From the NCBI RefSeq assembly GCF_000381905.1, contig NZ_KB907252.1:171528-235527 (forward strand): a stretch of DNA of 64,000 bases, in the 5' to 3' direction. Below are positions 53,184-62,939 of this stretch, piece after piece. The position numbers and the translations under genes are program-made. How positions within the stretch are numbered: the first letter of the stretch is position 1; each line of letters begins with the position of its first letter. A model generated the notes under the pieces. The model had not been told where the DNA came from. It did no database searches and worked only from the letters and a program-made list of their open reading frames with translations. The stretch is from Paenibacillus fonticola DSM 21315 (lineage in GTDB: Bacteria > Bacillota > Bacilli > Paenibacillales > Paenibacillaceae).

Positions 53184-53417
53184 TTAGACAACTTTGCCTC
53201 TTACCATTGTCATAACCGCATTGCCCGTCAATCTCATTCCACCAAATAGCGTATTGGGGATTCCAAGTCTGGCTGGCCGTTGGAATGCTTCGTAAATCAG
53301 CCAGGGATTCATCACTAATCGGCCATCATCGGTAATAGCAACAGCTCCCGCTTTGCTTAGACTTTCCAACTCGGTGAACTTGCATCCTCCAATCTTGCAG
53401 GTAATCGCCGCGAACAT
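53184..53417 (-). pseudogene. Amidohydrolase/dihydroorotase-like remnant
   Basis: The 77-residue frame ends RLTGNAVMTMVRGKVV, like the C-terminal GkvvaTiVrGkvV of dihydroorotase and allantoinase. Before it stands LSKAGAVAITDDGRLVMNPW, a middle-region motif of the same enzymes. The two are normally over 200 residues apart, so an internal deletion has removed the rest, including the metal-binding site. It cannot be active. It lies upstream of malic enzyme on the same strand. Confidence 0.5.
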
Positions 53418-53436
53418 TTAATTTTTATAAAACACA

Positions 53437-53476
53437 AAAAAATAGAGGGTCAGAATGAGCTCTGACTCTCTATTTT
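53437..53476 (-). terminator. Rho-independent terminator
   Basis: AAAATAGAGGGTCAGA pairs with TCTGACTCTCTATTTT. It follows the MATE gene at 53546 on the minus strand with a T-rich tail. Confidence 0.85.
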
Positions 53477-53545
53477 CATCCATACATTACCAAACATATA
53501 TATTACATTACCAATCATTATCTTACATTACAGCAACCTGCACCA

Positions 53546-54982
53546 TTATATCAGCTTATGCGCGTACCATTTCTCTCCTTTAAATCTCCAGGCAAAGACC
53601 AATCCGCGAATTCCCCATTCCGCCACCATGGCCACCCATACACCCATAATGCCGAAACCGAGGGTAATTCCCAGCACATAACCCAGGATGACGCGGAACA
53701 GCCACATCGACAGCAAGGAAGAGACCGACGTAAAGTTGGAATCTCCCGCCGCGCGCAGGGCTGCTGGCAGAACGAAGCTGAATGACCACAGGAATGGCTG
53801 CGCGATAGCAATCAGCATAGTAAGTTTAAAGATGGTCGGAATGATCTCTGCCGGAGGGGAGAACATCCTTACAATGAACGGGAAGAAGGGTAATAAAATA
53901 ATCGATGCTACTATAAAAATCACTGTAGAAAGCCCCAGAAACGATTTAATAAATTTCCGGGCATCTGGAATATTCCTTTGTCCAATACATTGCCCCACCA
54001 CCGTCACGATGGAAATGCTCAGTGCACTGCCTCCGATTTGAAGCAATTGTGATATAGGTCCGCTGATGGCATTCGCCGTCATCGCCAGCGTCCCCAACTG
54101 AACGATGAAAGTTTGCGTCAGGAGCTTGCCGCCGTTGAAAAACATCTGTTCTGCGGCAAACGGAATGCCGATAAACATAATTTTCTTCTGAATCGAGAAG
54201 TCCAATTTTAGCGTATTTTTCAGCTTCACGCGCAAGGTTTGGTTATATTTCAACAAGTAAACCAGCGAGCTTACCATACCTAATATTCTAGCAAGCAGCA
54301 TGGAAATAATGAGGCCGATCACGCCCAGATCGAGAAGCGTAATGAGCAGCACGTTCAGGATCAAGAAAGTGATGTTCATAATTAAAGATAAGTTCAAGCT
54401 GGCCTTCGTCTCCGCGACGCCTCTCAGTACGCCGTTTACGGCCTGAAATATCGCGATGAACGGATAGGTAATACAGCTGCCGATCAGATACAATCTTGCA
54501 TTCTGGAACACATCGGCTTCCGCCTTGCCAAACAACAAATTCAGCGTAGGCGTATGAAAGATGATAACCAGAACACTAATAAGCACAGATAATATGGCCA
54601 CAGCGGAAAGCGCCTGCGTCGCTGCTTTGGATACCATTTGCTGATTTCCGCTGCCTTTATACTGCGCGACGATGACCGTACCTCCAGTAGCTACGGCAAC
54701 AAACACATTAATCAGAAATATGTTCAATGAATCAACCATACTCACCGCACTGACGGCAGCCACTCCAGACGAACTGATCATCGCCGTATTCAGCAAGCTC
54801 ATCAAAACGATAAATCCCTGGTCGACAAAAATAGGAATAATGATCGCGATAATTTGCTTATAATCCATAGATGTTCCGGTAAAAAATCGATTCAACAAGC
54901 CTACTGCGTTCTGTTGTATTCTCGGCCTTATACTATTCACCCGTGTCATCACTTCTTTAGTCGGACTCTGCATCAGATGCAT
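53546..54982 (-). CDS. MATE-family efflux transporter
   Basis: The 478-residue protein has twelve membrane helices and the MatE repeats: IIAIIIPIFVDQGFIVLMSL early, and KIMFIGIPFAAEQMFFNGGK in the second half. It is only distantly related to the MATE protein at 47604; it belongs to the group with GGTVIVAQYKGSG and TVVGQCIGQRN. It exports an unknown solute. There are two possible starts near the N-terminus; I keep the longest. The terminator at 53437 ends its transcript. Confidence 0.85.
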   Translation of the reverse strand: MHLMQSPTKEVMTRVNSIRPRIQQNAVGLLNRFFTGTSMDYKQIIAIIIPIFVDQGFIVLMSLLNTAMISSSGVAAVSAVSMVDSLNIFLINVFVAVATGGTVIVAQYKGSGNQQMVSKAATQALSAVAILSVLISVLVIIFHTPTLNLLFGKAEADVFQNARLYLIGSCITYPFIAIFQAVNGVLRGVAETKASLNLSLIMNITFLILNVLLITLLDLGVIGLIISMLLARILGMVSSLVYLLKYNQTLRVKLKNTLKLDFSIQKKIMFIGIPFAAEQMFFNGGKLLTQTFIVQLGTLAMTANAISGPISQLLQIGGSALSISIVTVVGQCIGQRNIPDARKFIKSFLGLSTVIFIVASIILLPFFPFIVRMFSPPAEIIPTIFKLTMLIAIAQPFLWSFSFVLPAALRAAGDSNFTSVSSLLSMWLFRVILGYVLGITLGFGIMGVWVAMVAEWGIRGLVFAWRFKGEKWYAHKLI

Positions 54983-55087
54983 TATCGTATTTTTTTACCA
55001 CTTTATATCATTATAGCACTGTTCAACTCTGAGAGAATTGAACGATCATCAACAAAGAGATGATTTCCAGCCCTTACTAGAACTGTA

Positions 55088-57043
55088 TTACAAGCAGTGC
55101 ATTTTGCTCTCCGCTTCGTCCCATGGGACTGTATAGCCCTGTCCCTTAGCGCAAAATATCGATGACGAAGAATATTCCGGGTCTGCATCCTTATTGTAGC
55201 CAATCCGCTCAATGACCTCCTGCTCATTATGACATCGGTCATAGCCGGCGGACGTTAAGGTCAGAGCGCCTTTTCCCTGTGTGAAGGAGGCCAGCTGGCT
55301 ATTGTAGTCCATAAATGTAGCTACGGGCACCTTTCCTGTTAAAACCGCCTTGTTCCCTTCTGTCCGGGGGGCGTCATAGCTTCCGTGAGCCTGCTGGACA
55401 TCCGAGATGACGCGGCCGAGCTGTTCGGGCTCCACTTTGATTTTGAATTGGTAATAAGGCTCCAGCAGCAGGTTCTGCGCCTTCTCCAGCCCTTGCCTTA
55501 ACGCGCGGCAGGTGGCCTCTCTGAAATCCCCTCCCGACGTATGTTTATTGTGGGCTCTCCCGGTCAACAGGGTCACCGTTACATCCGTTAGTGGCGAGCC
55601 TGTCAGCAGACCATGATGATCTCGCTCAAACAGATGATGGCGGACTAAATTCTGATTCCCGGCGGACAAATGATCGGCATGGCATGCACTCCGGAAAATA
55701 AGGCCGCTATTCCGCTCCCCCGGCTGCATTTGAATATGCACCTCAGCGTAATGCTTTAACGGTTCAAAATGGCCATATCCGATTACGACTGTCTCTATCG
55801 TTTCCTTATACAATATTTTCGGCTGATCAAACGATATATTTAAATTAAACCGTTCCTTGACGAGCTGCTCCAAAACCTCCAGCTGAATCCGCCCCATGAC
55901 ATGAATATGAATCTCCTGTAAACTTTCCTCCCAAACTACATTTAAGGAAGGATCCTCCGCATTTAATATTTTAAAATATCGCAACGCTTCCTTCACATTC
56001 ACCGCAGGCTCAAAAATAACTTTCGATTTCAGGGTAGGTACCATCTCGTAGACCGCTTGTTCCTTGAGTGTTCCTAAACCGTCCCCGACCGCGGCCATGC
56101 TTAAACCGCATACGGCAACAAGCTGGCCCGCCTCCGCCCGCTCCACCGCTTTAAACTCGCGGCCATTGTAAACGCGGATTTGCGTTATTTTTTCGGAAAG
56201 GGGGTTTTCGGCATCCCCATAATTTATCGAATCCCGTACCTTTAGCGTACCGCCTAATATTTTGATATAAGTCATTCTCGTCCCGTGCTCGTCATGACGA
56301 ATCCGATAGACTCGGCCGGAAAACGGCTTCTCGCTGGAATATCCGGTCACCGTAAGCAGGTCCAGCTGCTGCAGGAAGCTCTCAATCCCCGCCCCTTGCA
56401 GCGCCGAGCCGCAGGCATAAGGATAGATCAGATTGTCCCGGATCAGGCGGCGTATTTTGTCCAGCCATAAATATTGATCATAGCCGTGCTCCATATAATA
56501 CTCGAGGAGCTCTTCGTCGCGCTCGGCAACAAATTCGATCAGTTCCCCGCTCATGGCGCCATCCTCTGTGAGAGCATCCGTCAAATCGCAAACATCCGCG
56601 GTGAAAGCGCTTTGAATATCCCGCACCACACGCTGCACGTCCGCTCCAATCCGGTCCATTTTATTTATAAAAAAGAAGCAGGGAATGCGATGCTTGCGCA
56701 GAAGCTCCCATACAATCTCCGTTTGCCCTTCGATTCCCTCGACGGCGCTAATAATAATTACCGCATAATCCATTGCCTGAATTCCCCGCTCCATCTCCGG
56801 GGAGAAATCAATGTGGCCCGGCGTATCGATCAAATAATAACTGGAACCGCGGTAACTGAACATCCCCTGGTCTGTAAACACTGTAATGCCCCGCTGCCGT
56901 TCGATTTGATGGCTGTCCAGAAACGCGTCCTGATGATCAACGCGCCCTCGCTGTTTGATGCTTTTCGTATAGTAAAGCAGCTGCTCCGAGAAGGTCGTTT
57001 TCCCGGCGTCGACATGGGCTAATATTCCAATTGTTTTGTTCAT
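55088..57043 (-). CDS. EF-G-like GTPase related to TetM-type ribosomal protection proteins
   Basis: The 651-residue protein has all GTPase motifs: AHVDAGKTT, RGITVFT, DTPGHIDFS and INKMD. EF-G domains II to V follow (VTVTLLTGRAHNKHTSGGDF is near the domain IV tip region). This is the TetM/TetO-like 'translation factor GTPase' group that is widespread in Bacilli. Only some members give tetracycline resistance; the rest have unknown roles at the ribosome. There is no leader peptide or mobile element beside it, so chromosomal housekeeping use is likelier than acquired resistance. Confidence 0.8.
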   Translation of the reverse strand: MNKTIGILAHVDAGKTTFSEQLLYYTKSIKQRGRVDHQDAFLDSHQIERQRGITVFTDQGMFSYRGSSYYLIDTPGHIDFSPEMERGIQAMDYAVIIISAVEGIEGQTEIVWELLRKHRIPCFFFINKMDRIGADVQRVVRDIQSAFTADVCDLTDALTEDGAMSGELIEFVAERDEELLEYYMEHGYDQYLWLDKIRRLIRDNLIYPYACGSALQGAGIESFLQQLDLLTVTGYSSEKPFSGRVYRIRHDEHGTRMTYIKILGGTLKVRDSINYGDAENPLSEKITQIRVYNGREFKAVERAEAGQLVAVCGLSMAAVGDGLGTLKEQAVYEMVPTLKSKVIFEPAVNVKEALRYFKILNAEDPSLNVVWEESLQEIHIHVMGRIQLEVLEQLVKERFNLNISFDQPKILYKETIETVVIGYGHFEPLKHYAEVHIQMQPGERNSGLIFRSACHADHLSAGNQNLVRHHLFERDHHGLLTGSPLTDVTVTLLTGRAHNKHTSGGDFREATCRALRQGLEKAQNLLLEPYYQFKIKVEPEQLGRVISDVQQAHGSYDAPRTEGNKAVLTGKVPVATFMDYNSQLASFTQGKGALTLTSAGYDRCHNEQEVIERIGYNKDADPEYSSSSIFCAKGQGYTVPWDEAESKMHCL

Positions 57044-57084
57044 TTGTCATCATCTCCAGCGATCTCAAACGTCTAACCTGATTA

Positions 57085-57150
57085 ATAGTTAATAGTTAAT
57101 AGTTAATGGGTTCAATAGCTCAATAGCTCAATAGCTCAATAATAGCTCTA
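57085..57150. repeat. Two short AT-rich tandem repeats
   Basis: TTAATAG is repeated about four times, then TCAATAGC about five times. They lie in the gap upstream of the EF-G-like gene and have no visible function. Confidence 0.6.
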
Positions 57151-57360
57151 ATATCGAATCTGTTCTGGAGTTCCGGAATCTAATCTGGAATCTGTGCCAG
57201 AATCCGCTCCAAAATATTGCTTCAAATTCAAAGGGTACGATGAATCAAATTCCTAGCCCTTCCCCAATTCTCATATTGCAACTCATATATGTCAACATCC
57301 CGTTTTCAGGTAATCTAGTTGATTGGCTTCGTGGGCGAACCAACCCTAGGCCAAAAAAAA

Positions 57361-57386
57361 TCGCCCCGGTAAAGAACCGGGAGCGA
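57361..57386 (-). terminator. Rho-independent terminator
   Basis: TCGCCCCGGT pairs with ACCGGGAGCGA around a five-base loop, with eight T residues on the minus strand. It lies 20 bases after the stop of the SLH protein. Confidence 0.9.
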
Positions 57387-57404
57387 TCGCTCTTTCATAT
57401 CGAT

Positions 57405-60400
57405 TTATTTATTCATTTCCATAGCTTGGAGCAGGCTTGTCACCATTTTGGCCGCTTCACCTCGCGTTGCGCTCCTGCCGGGGGCAAATGTATCATCCGC
57501 CATTCCTTTAATTATCCCGGCTTGTTGAGCTTTTTTCACTGCCTTTGCGGCATAAGGAGAGATTGTAGCTTCATCCTTAAAACGCATCGGCTCTGACTGC
57601 TTCTCTAAATTATAGCCCAGCATATCGGTTAGACGCATAAGGATGACTGCCATCTGCTCCCGGGTAATACTGGCATTCGGCGCAAATGTGGCCGCGTCGA
57701 TCCCGGCAACGATTCCCTGCTCGCTAGCCCAGGCCACATACGGGGCATACCAGTCGTCAGCATGGATATCGGTAAATCTGCTGCCTGCATATGCTGGCAC
57801 CTCCGGACCTACCGCTCCGGCCGCTCCTGCTGCTCCTGCCGCGCCGGCGATCATTTTTACAAATTCGCCGCGCGTGATCACTTTATCCGGCGCAAATTGA
57901 TTTTCGCCTATGCCGCTGACCAAATCCTTGCCGGCAAGATAATAAATATATGCCTTAGCCCAGTGTCTGTTCGCATCCGTGAAATCAAGTATTTTCTGCG
58001 TCGTCAAAGTATACTCGTCCGCATCGGAGCGTGTAAACGGGATAAGCACCTGACCGTTCTCGTCTGCCAAAAGCTCATATTTAAGCACCGGAGAGTCCGA
58101 CGCGGAATTCAAGGCGTAAAAGTATAATCTTTGGCCTGCATGCTCTGCGCCTGCGCTTAATTCCAGCGTCATTTTGCCGGGCAGCTGGCCGCGGTGGTTC
58201 AAGGCAAGTCCAAGCACAATCTTAACCGGGTTCACCTGGACCGGAAGGGCAATTTCTCCTGCCGGCGCACGCTTAACGAGGCGGACGCCCAAATCAAGCC
58301 GAGGCGCGACAGCCGGATTCGTAATATCTTCCGCACGGATGGTCCATTGATAGCCGCTGCCCACAAATGCCACGGTATTTCCTTTTGTCTTGCCAAGCTG
58401 TGCAAACAGATCTGAAGCTACCGTAGTATCGGCGGAAATATCGATCACTTGGTCCGCGCCTTCTTTAGTTGCATCGCCGGGAACAGCAGCTCCCCCTTTA
58501 CCGCTGCCGTCTGTATTGCCTCTACCCGTAATGCTTTCACCAGATTCAGTGGAGGGGGACGGGGATGGCGATGGGAACGGCGAGCTCTCTCCCGTCATAA
58601 CCATCACTTTGGCCACAGCCTGCAAACCGCCAAACTTAGCGGTAATCTCTTCTTCCCCGGCGGCGTTCCCCAGCAGCTTCCCGCTAGCCGTTTGGGTTAC
58701 CCGCCCGTGCTTGAAGCTGAATACTACATCTTTCAAATCAAGTGCATAGACTGCTCCGTAAGCATCAGTGGCCTTGATCGTCGAAACAATCTCTTCTCCA
58801 ACCTTGATGCTGGACTTTACGGCCAGCTCCAGTTTGACGGGCTTTACCTCCGCAGGCTGCACGGTTTCCACGGTAATGGAGCCGCTCTTGCCGCCGGAAG
58901 TTCCTGTGATAGTTGCCGTACCTGAAGCCTTCGCCGTTACGACTCCCTTGCGGTCCACGACGGCGACCGATTCATCGCTTGATTTCCAGGTGATATCCAC
59001 CAAATCATGCGAATTCAGCTGCGTCACATATTGGCTCGGATACTCTCGGAAATCTCCGTATAAATCCATTTGAACCTGGGAGCCGATAACGGCCTTCATC
59101 TTATTGGAGATGATGGCGTCATTTCGGATATATACTTTCGTCAGCAAAGGTTGATAGGAATATTTCATCTCTCCCTGCTCCACCGTAATTGTGCCGCTTC
59201 CGAGCAAATCACCATGCCCGTGTCCTACATAGGCCTTGTTGGCCGCATTTCCGCCAATGATATACTTTACGCCATCAACTTCCCAGGATTGCAGCGTGTG
59301 AAGATGACCGAATAGAACATTGATGTTCACTTGACGGTTTTTGCTTTTATAGCTGCTTAAAATGGACTCGAGCCTTGCAGCATCCGCCGGATTCATTTCA
59401 TGCGCCGTTCCGAAATCGTCCCTGGTGATGACATGGTTGAACACCAGTACATTAGGCTGGGTGTTCTTCGCAAGCACCTCCTCCAGATAATGGAACTGAG
59501 TCGAATCCGATGCGCTGATGCTTTGGCCAAAGGCCGAATTCAGCATAACGATCAGCGTATTGCCATAATCAAAATGCATGGTGGGAGAACCAAACGTCTG
59601 ATAGTAAATGTCCAGCGTATTCTGAAAAGCTTCGTGGTTGCCGGCCAGGACAAATAACGGCTTGGACCCAAACAGCGCTGCATAACGAACGGCTTCATTA
59701 TATTCCTGCTGCGAGCCGTTATCGACAATATCGCCTAAATGGATGACCAGCGAAGTATTTTCGGCGGCAGCTCGCTTAAATATACGCTCCGTAAACGCAT
59801 TCCCCTGCGTATCCGGGATGACCGAAATGCTGAAGTTTTGACTGTCCTTCGGCTGGGCAATGGAGGCCACGGTCAATTGATCCGTATAAGTCTGCATCGC
59901 ATTCCCGGCCTGATCTTGAGCATCAATGCTCAAGGTATAAGCTCCGTCGGGCAAATGGTTCTCTGGCACGGCATACCCCCAGCCTGTCCTACCATCATAG
60001 TAGACTGGCAGAGGCATATCATTCAGCTTTACTACAATACTATCGGGCTTTACTTGTGACTTCTCGTCCCGGATTTTAAATGTGATCCTTGGCGTCGGAA
60101 TTTTGACGGTAATCTTCGAAGTAGGTGTTACGTCGAATATCGTCGGAGCGTCCGTATCCGGCGACAAGTCCACATGATAGGTTTTATCAATCCATGGAAC
60201 CGATTGATTGGAGGCCAAATCATAGGCTTCCACAAAGACGGTATAGTCGCCCTCTGCCAGATCCTCCAACTTGAAGCTAAGGCGGCCCGTAGCAGCATCG
60301 TAAGTATAAGCCTGCGAGACGTTATTCACTTTTACGGTAATTCTGCTTTCATCCACCCCCGAAAGGGCATCGGTGATCACCGTCGAGAAATCAAGGGTGC

Positions 60401-62825
60401 TGCTGTGCACTTTATTTGATGCCGGGGTCGTTTGTGTAAATTCCGGACCGCTAAAATCGGCAGCTTCATCCGTGTACAAAAATTTAAGATCGTCAAAGTA
60501 GATCGTTCCGGCGTATGGAGCTTTCGATTTATTCGTTTCGACGGAATACAAATAATTGAGTCTGATTGGCAGCTGCCAGCCCTGAGGGATGTTCACCTCG
60601 AGATACTTCCAGCCTATCCAATTGATGTCGTCACTGTCGCTCGTAAGATCAATCGTTTTGTTGGCTCCTGTACCATCTTGAAAAATCGCTCTCAGCCACG
60701 GCGCCTTTCCGTCTCCGTATACCCATACTCCAAATTTTCGAGGATATACGTCCGTCTTGTAAGTCATGTCCATGCGCGCCGCAAGCTCGTCGGGCCATTT
60801 GCTGCCCGTATACCAATGCGGAATCCAGTTTAACGTTCCGTTCAGCGCCTTTGTCCATGGAGAGAAGTCATAATCCATTTTGAAGCTGTAACGGCCTGAA
60901 TGTTTGATTTCGGAAGAAAGACTCAGCATCGTGCTCGTATCTGCATAATGATTGATGCCGCCATAACCATAACCACCGAGATGGTAGCCCTCGATCGGAT
61001 AAGTTTCGAAATCATCAATGACCTGCTCTTTAAGTCCGACCGAAATGACAGCCGTTACCGTTGTTCCCCCGATCGTCGCCGCAAGGCTTCCCGTTCCGTG
61101 ATCCGCTGTAATCGTGACGAGGCCGCCCTCGCTTACATTGCCGATCCCTCCGGTAAGGCTCCATGCAGCCAACGCAGGGTCTACGACAACCTGACTCCCC
61201 TTCGAATCGACGGCGCTAAACTCAAATTGCCTCGTTTCGTTCGGCTGCATGATCACGCTCGTGTTGGCTGTAAAATCAATGGACGCGAAGGAGTCGACGA
61301 CCGTTACGGCGGCTTTGCCCTTAACGCCGTCAATCGTTGCCGTGACTTCTCCTGTTATCGCTTCCTTAGGGGCAGTGAATCGGCCATTTTCACCAATGCT
61401 GCCAATCGTACTGTCCCATTGCGCCTTCACTGTATCACTCTGAATGGCATTGCCGAACTCATCCGTAACCCTGAAGGAGAAGTTATAGCTTGAGCCCGCA
61501 AATAGCGTAACATATCTATCGACAACAACATTGCCGACGACTCCGGTTTTGGCCGCCGAACTGACGAACAATAGCGCATTCGTCACGGCCCGGGAGCTGC
61601 CGTCGCTCGGATGGTTAACGGTTGCCAGCTGATGGCTGCCGGCTTTACGGACAATCATCTCCGTCGAGCCGCCGCCGTCCAGATTAAGGGCATTTACACT
61701 GCCGGCATCCCTCATATATTTGGCCAGCTCTGGGAGCGACATCCCGTCGCTATCGCTAAAATTAGCGTTTGGCTTGTCCACAGTAACAGCGATAAGGCTT
61801 CCATCTTCTTTTATACCTAATGCTGTGCGTGCATTAGGTCCGGTTGTAAAGGTGGTTTTATCCGGCATTTCACTCGCTTCCAGCGCCCGCCCGTCCCGGA
61901 CAAGCCACGTGTTAAAGGCTACCGACACAGCGATATTATTATTTTGATTTATGCCTGCGTACAGATCGTAACGAAAGCTCACTTGTTCACCTATCACTAA
62001 CGACTCGACGTCTGCCTTCCTCGCTCCGTACCCTGCCAGCACTACGCAGCCAGCGGGAATATCAAAACCGTCGTTCGTGTAAATCTGCTCAATATAGCCG
62101 TTATACTCCTGTCCTGGGTATACTCCGTTAAAATCGTCGACACGGATCAGTGCAAATGCGGAATTACCCTTGCTCCCCGCGTAGTAATGGGTCATCTTGT
62201 GATTTTTCGTAATCTCGCTTGTATTGATAACCAGTGCGTCGGACACGCCCTGGTTTCGGTTAAACAGGTTCACTTCATACACGCTTTCGCTAACCGATAT
62301 TCTCCCTTCGGCATGAATCGAATCGATCCCGGGGACATTGTTGTGATCCACATAAAAGCTGGTGCGGTAAGAATTGTTCTTTTCATCCGGATTTTGGCTT
62401 GTTATCAGCTCGCCGTCCTTCACCATCAGACCGACCGGCAGCCCCGTGCTCATATCGAACATGTCGGCATTTATCCCCGCAACTACTTGATTGCCTTTTA
62501 ATATTTCCCGTTTGGCCTGGTCCCCGACGGTTTCGATCGCATTGACGGTTTCCAGTGCTTTGCTGGAAATGACTTTCGTATAGCTATCCGTCAAATTGAC
62601 GTCTAATCTATTTACTCTTACTCTATTACGGGAGCCATAGTAGTTTGTTATATCCTCCTCGGTATAGCTTACCCCGCCGCCAATTTTCTCATAGCTAAGA
62701 ACATGGGTGTTCTGGGCCGCTGAAGGCTCGGAACCAGCCGCAAAAGCGCCTGTTGTCAAATTTGCCAGGACGGAAAGCATCAGCAGCATTAGCAGCAGCT
62801 TTTTGATTTGATTGTAGCTACGCAT
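57405..62825 (-). CDS. Giant SLH-anchored surface protein with phosphodiester glycosidase and calcineurin-like domains
   Basis: The protein has about 1806 residues from the ATG at 62825 and a signal peptide (LLLMLLMLSVLANLTTGAFA). A phosphodiester glycosidase (NAGPA-type) domain covers about 150-430 with the NLDGGGSTEMIV motif. Ig-like and jelly-roll regions follow. A calcineurin-like metallophosphoesterase, about 1010-1230, has SVIPDTQG, IHLGDIVDNG, AGNHEA and FGHLH. A BIG_2-like domain and a Ser/Pro-rich spacer lead to three SLH repeats from about 1630 to the end, which bind pyruvylated wall polymer. It probably trims phosphate-linked surface sugars or teichoic-type polymers outside the cell. 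Substrate is unknown. Confidence 0.8.
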   Translation of the reverse strand: MRSYNQIKKLLLMLLMLSVLANLTTGAFAAGSEPSAAQNTHVLSYEKIGGGVSYTEEDITNYYGSRNRVRVNRLDVNLTDSYTKVISSKALETVNAIETVGDQAKREILKGNQVVAGINADMFDMSTGLPVGLMVKDGELITSQNPDEKNNSYRTSFYVDHNNVPGIDSIHAEGRISVSESVYEVNLFNRNQGVSDALVINTSEITKNHKMTHYYAGSKGNSAFALIRVDDFNGVYPGQEYNGYIEQIYTNDGFDIPAGCVVLAGYGARKADVESLVIGEQVSFRYDLYAGINQNNNIAVSVAFNTWLVRDGRALEASEMPDKTTFTTGPNARTALGIKEDGSLIAVTVDKPNANFSDSDGMSLPELAKYMRDAGSVNALNLDGGGSTEMIVRKAGSHQLATVNHPSDGSSRAVTNALLFVSSAAKTGVVGNVVVDRYVTLFAGSSYNFSFRVTDEFGNAIQSDTVKAQWDSTIGSIGENGRFTAPKEAITGEVTATIDGVKGKAAVTVVDSFASIDFTANTSVIMQPNETRQFEFSAVDSKGSQVVVDPALAAWSLTGGIGNVSEGGLVTITADHGTGSLAATIGGTTVTAVISVGLKEQVIDDFETYPIEGYHLGGYGYGGINHYADTSTMLSLSSEIKHSGRYSFKMDYDFSPWTKALNGTLNWIPHWYTGSKWPDELAARMDMTYKTDVYPRKFGVWVYGDGKAPWLRAIFQDGTGANKTIDLTSDSDDINWIGWKYLEVNIPQGWQLPIRLNYLYSVETNKSKAPYAGTIYFDDLKFLYTDEAADFSGPEFTQTTPASNKVHSSTLDFSTVITDALSGVDESRITVKVNNVSQAYTYDAATGRLSFKLEDLAEGDYTVFVEAYDLASNQSVPWIDKTYHVDLSPDTDAPTIFDVTPTSKITVKIPTPRITFKIRDEKSQVKPDSIVVKLNDMPLPVYYDGRTGWGYAVPENHLPDGAYTLSIDAQDQAGNAMQTYTDQLTVASIAQPKDSQNFSISVIPDTQGNAFTERIFKRAAAENTSLVIHLGDIVDNGSQQEYNEAVRYAALFGSKPLFVLAGNHEAFQNTLDIYYQTFGSPTMHFDYGNTLIVMLNSAFGQSISASDSTQFHYLEEVLAKNTQPNVLVFNHVITRDDFGTAHEMNPADAARLESILSSYKSKNRQVNINVLFGHLHTLQSWEVDGVKYIIGGNAANKAYVGHGHGDLLGSGTITVEQGEMKYSYQPLLTKVYIRNDAIISNKMKAVIGSQVQMDLYGDFREYPSQYVTQLNSHDLVDITWKSSDESVAVVDRKGVVTAKASGTATITGTSGGKSGSITVETVQPAEVKPVKLELAVKSSIKVGEEIVSTIKATDAYGAVYALDLKDVVFSFKHGRVTQTASGKLLGNAAGEEEITAKFGGLQAVAKVMVMTGESSPFPSPSPSPSTESGESITGRGNTDGSGKGGAAVPGDATKEGADQVIDISADTTVASDLFAQLGKTKGNTVAFVGSGYQWTIRAEDITNPAVAPRLDLGVRLVKRAPAGEIALPVQVNPVKIVLGLALNHRGQLPGKMTLELSAGAEHAGQRLYFYALNSASDSPVLKYELLADENGQVLIPFTRSDADEYTLTTQKILDFTDANRHWAKAYIYYLAGKDLVSGIGENQFAPDKVITRGEFVKMIAGAAGAAGAAGAVGPEVPAYAGSRFTDIHADDWYAPYVAWASEQGIVAGIDAATFAPNASITREQMAVILMRLTDMLGYNLEKQSEPMRFKDEATISPYAAKAVKKAQQAGIIKGMADDTFAPGRSATRGEAAKMVTSLLQAMEMNK

Positions 62826-62939
62826 GGTTTTCACTCTCTCCCTCTCTCTTAAGTTACGAACCAACTATAGCAGCGTAAAATCAAATCTATATTCTATTTG
62901 AGTCAAATTTTGGGAAGGGGTTAGTTTACAATTCATATG

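Noticed and set aside
55088..57043. Acquired tetracycline resistance gene
   Set aside because: No leader peptide, conjugative element or atypical base composition is seen, and the group includes many non-resistance members.
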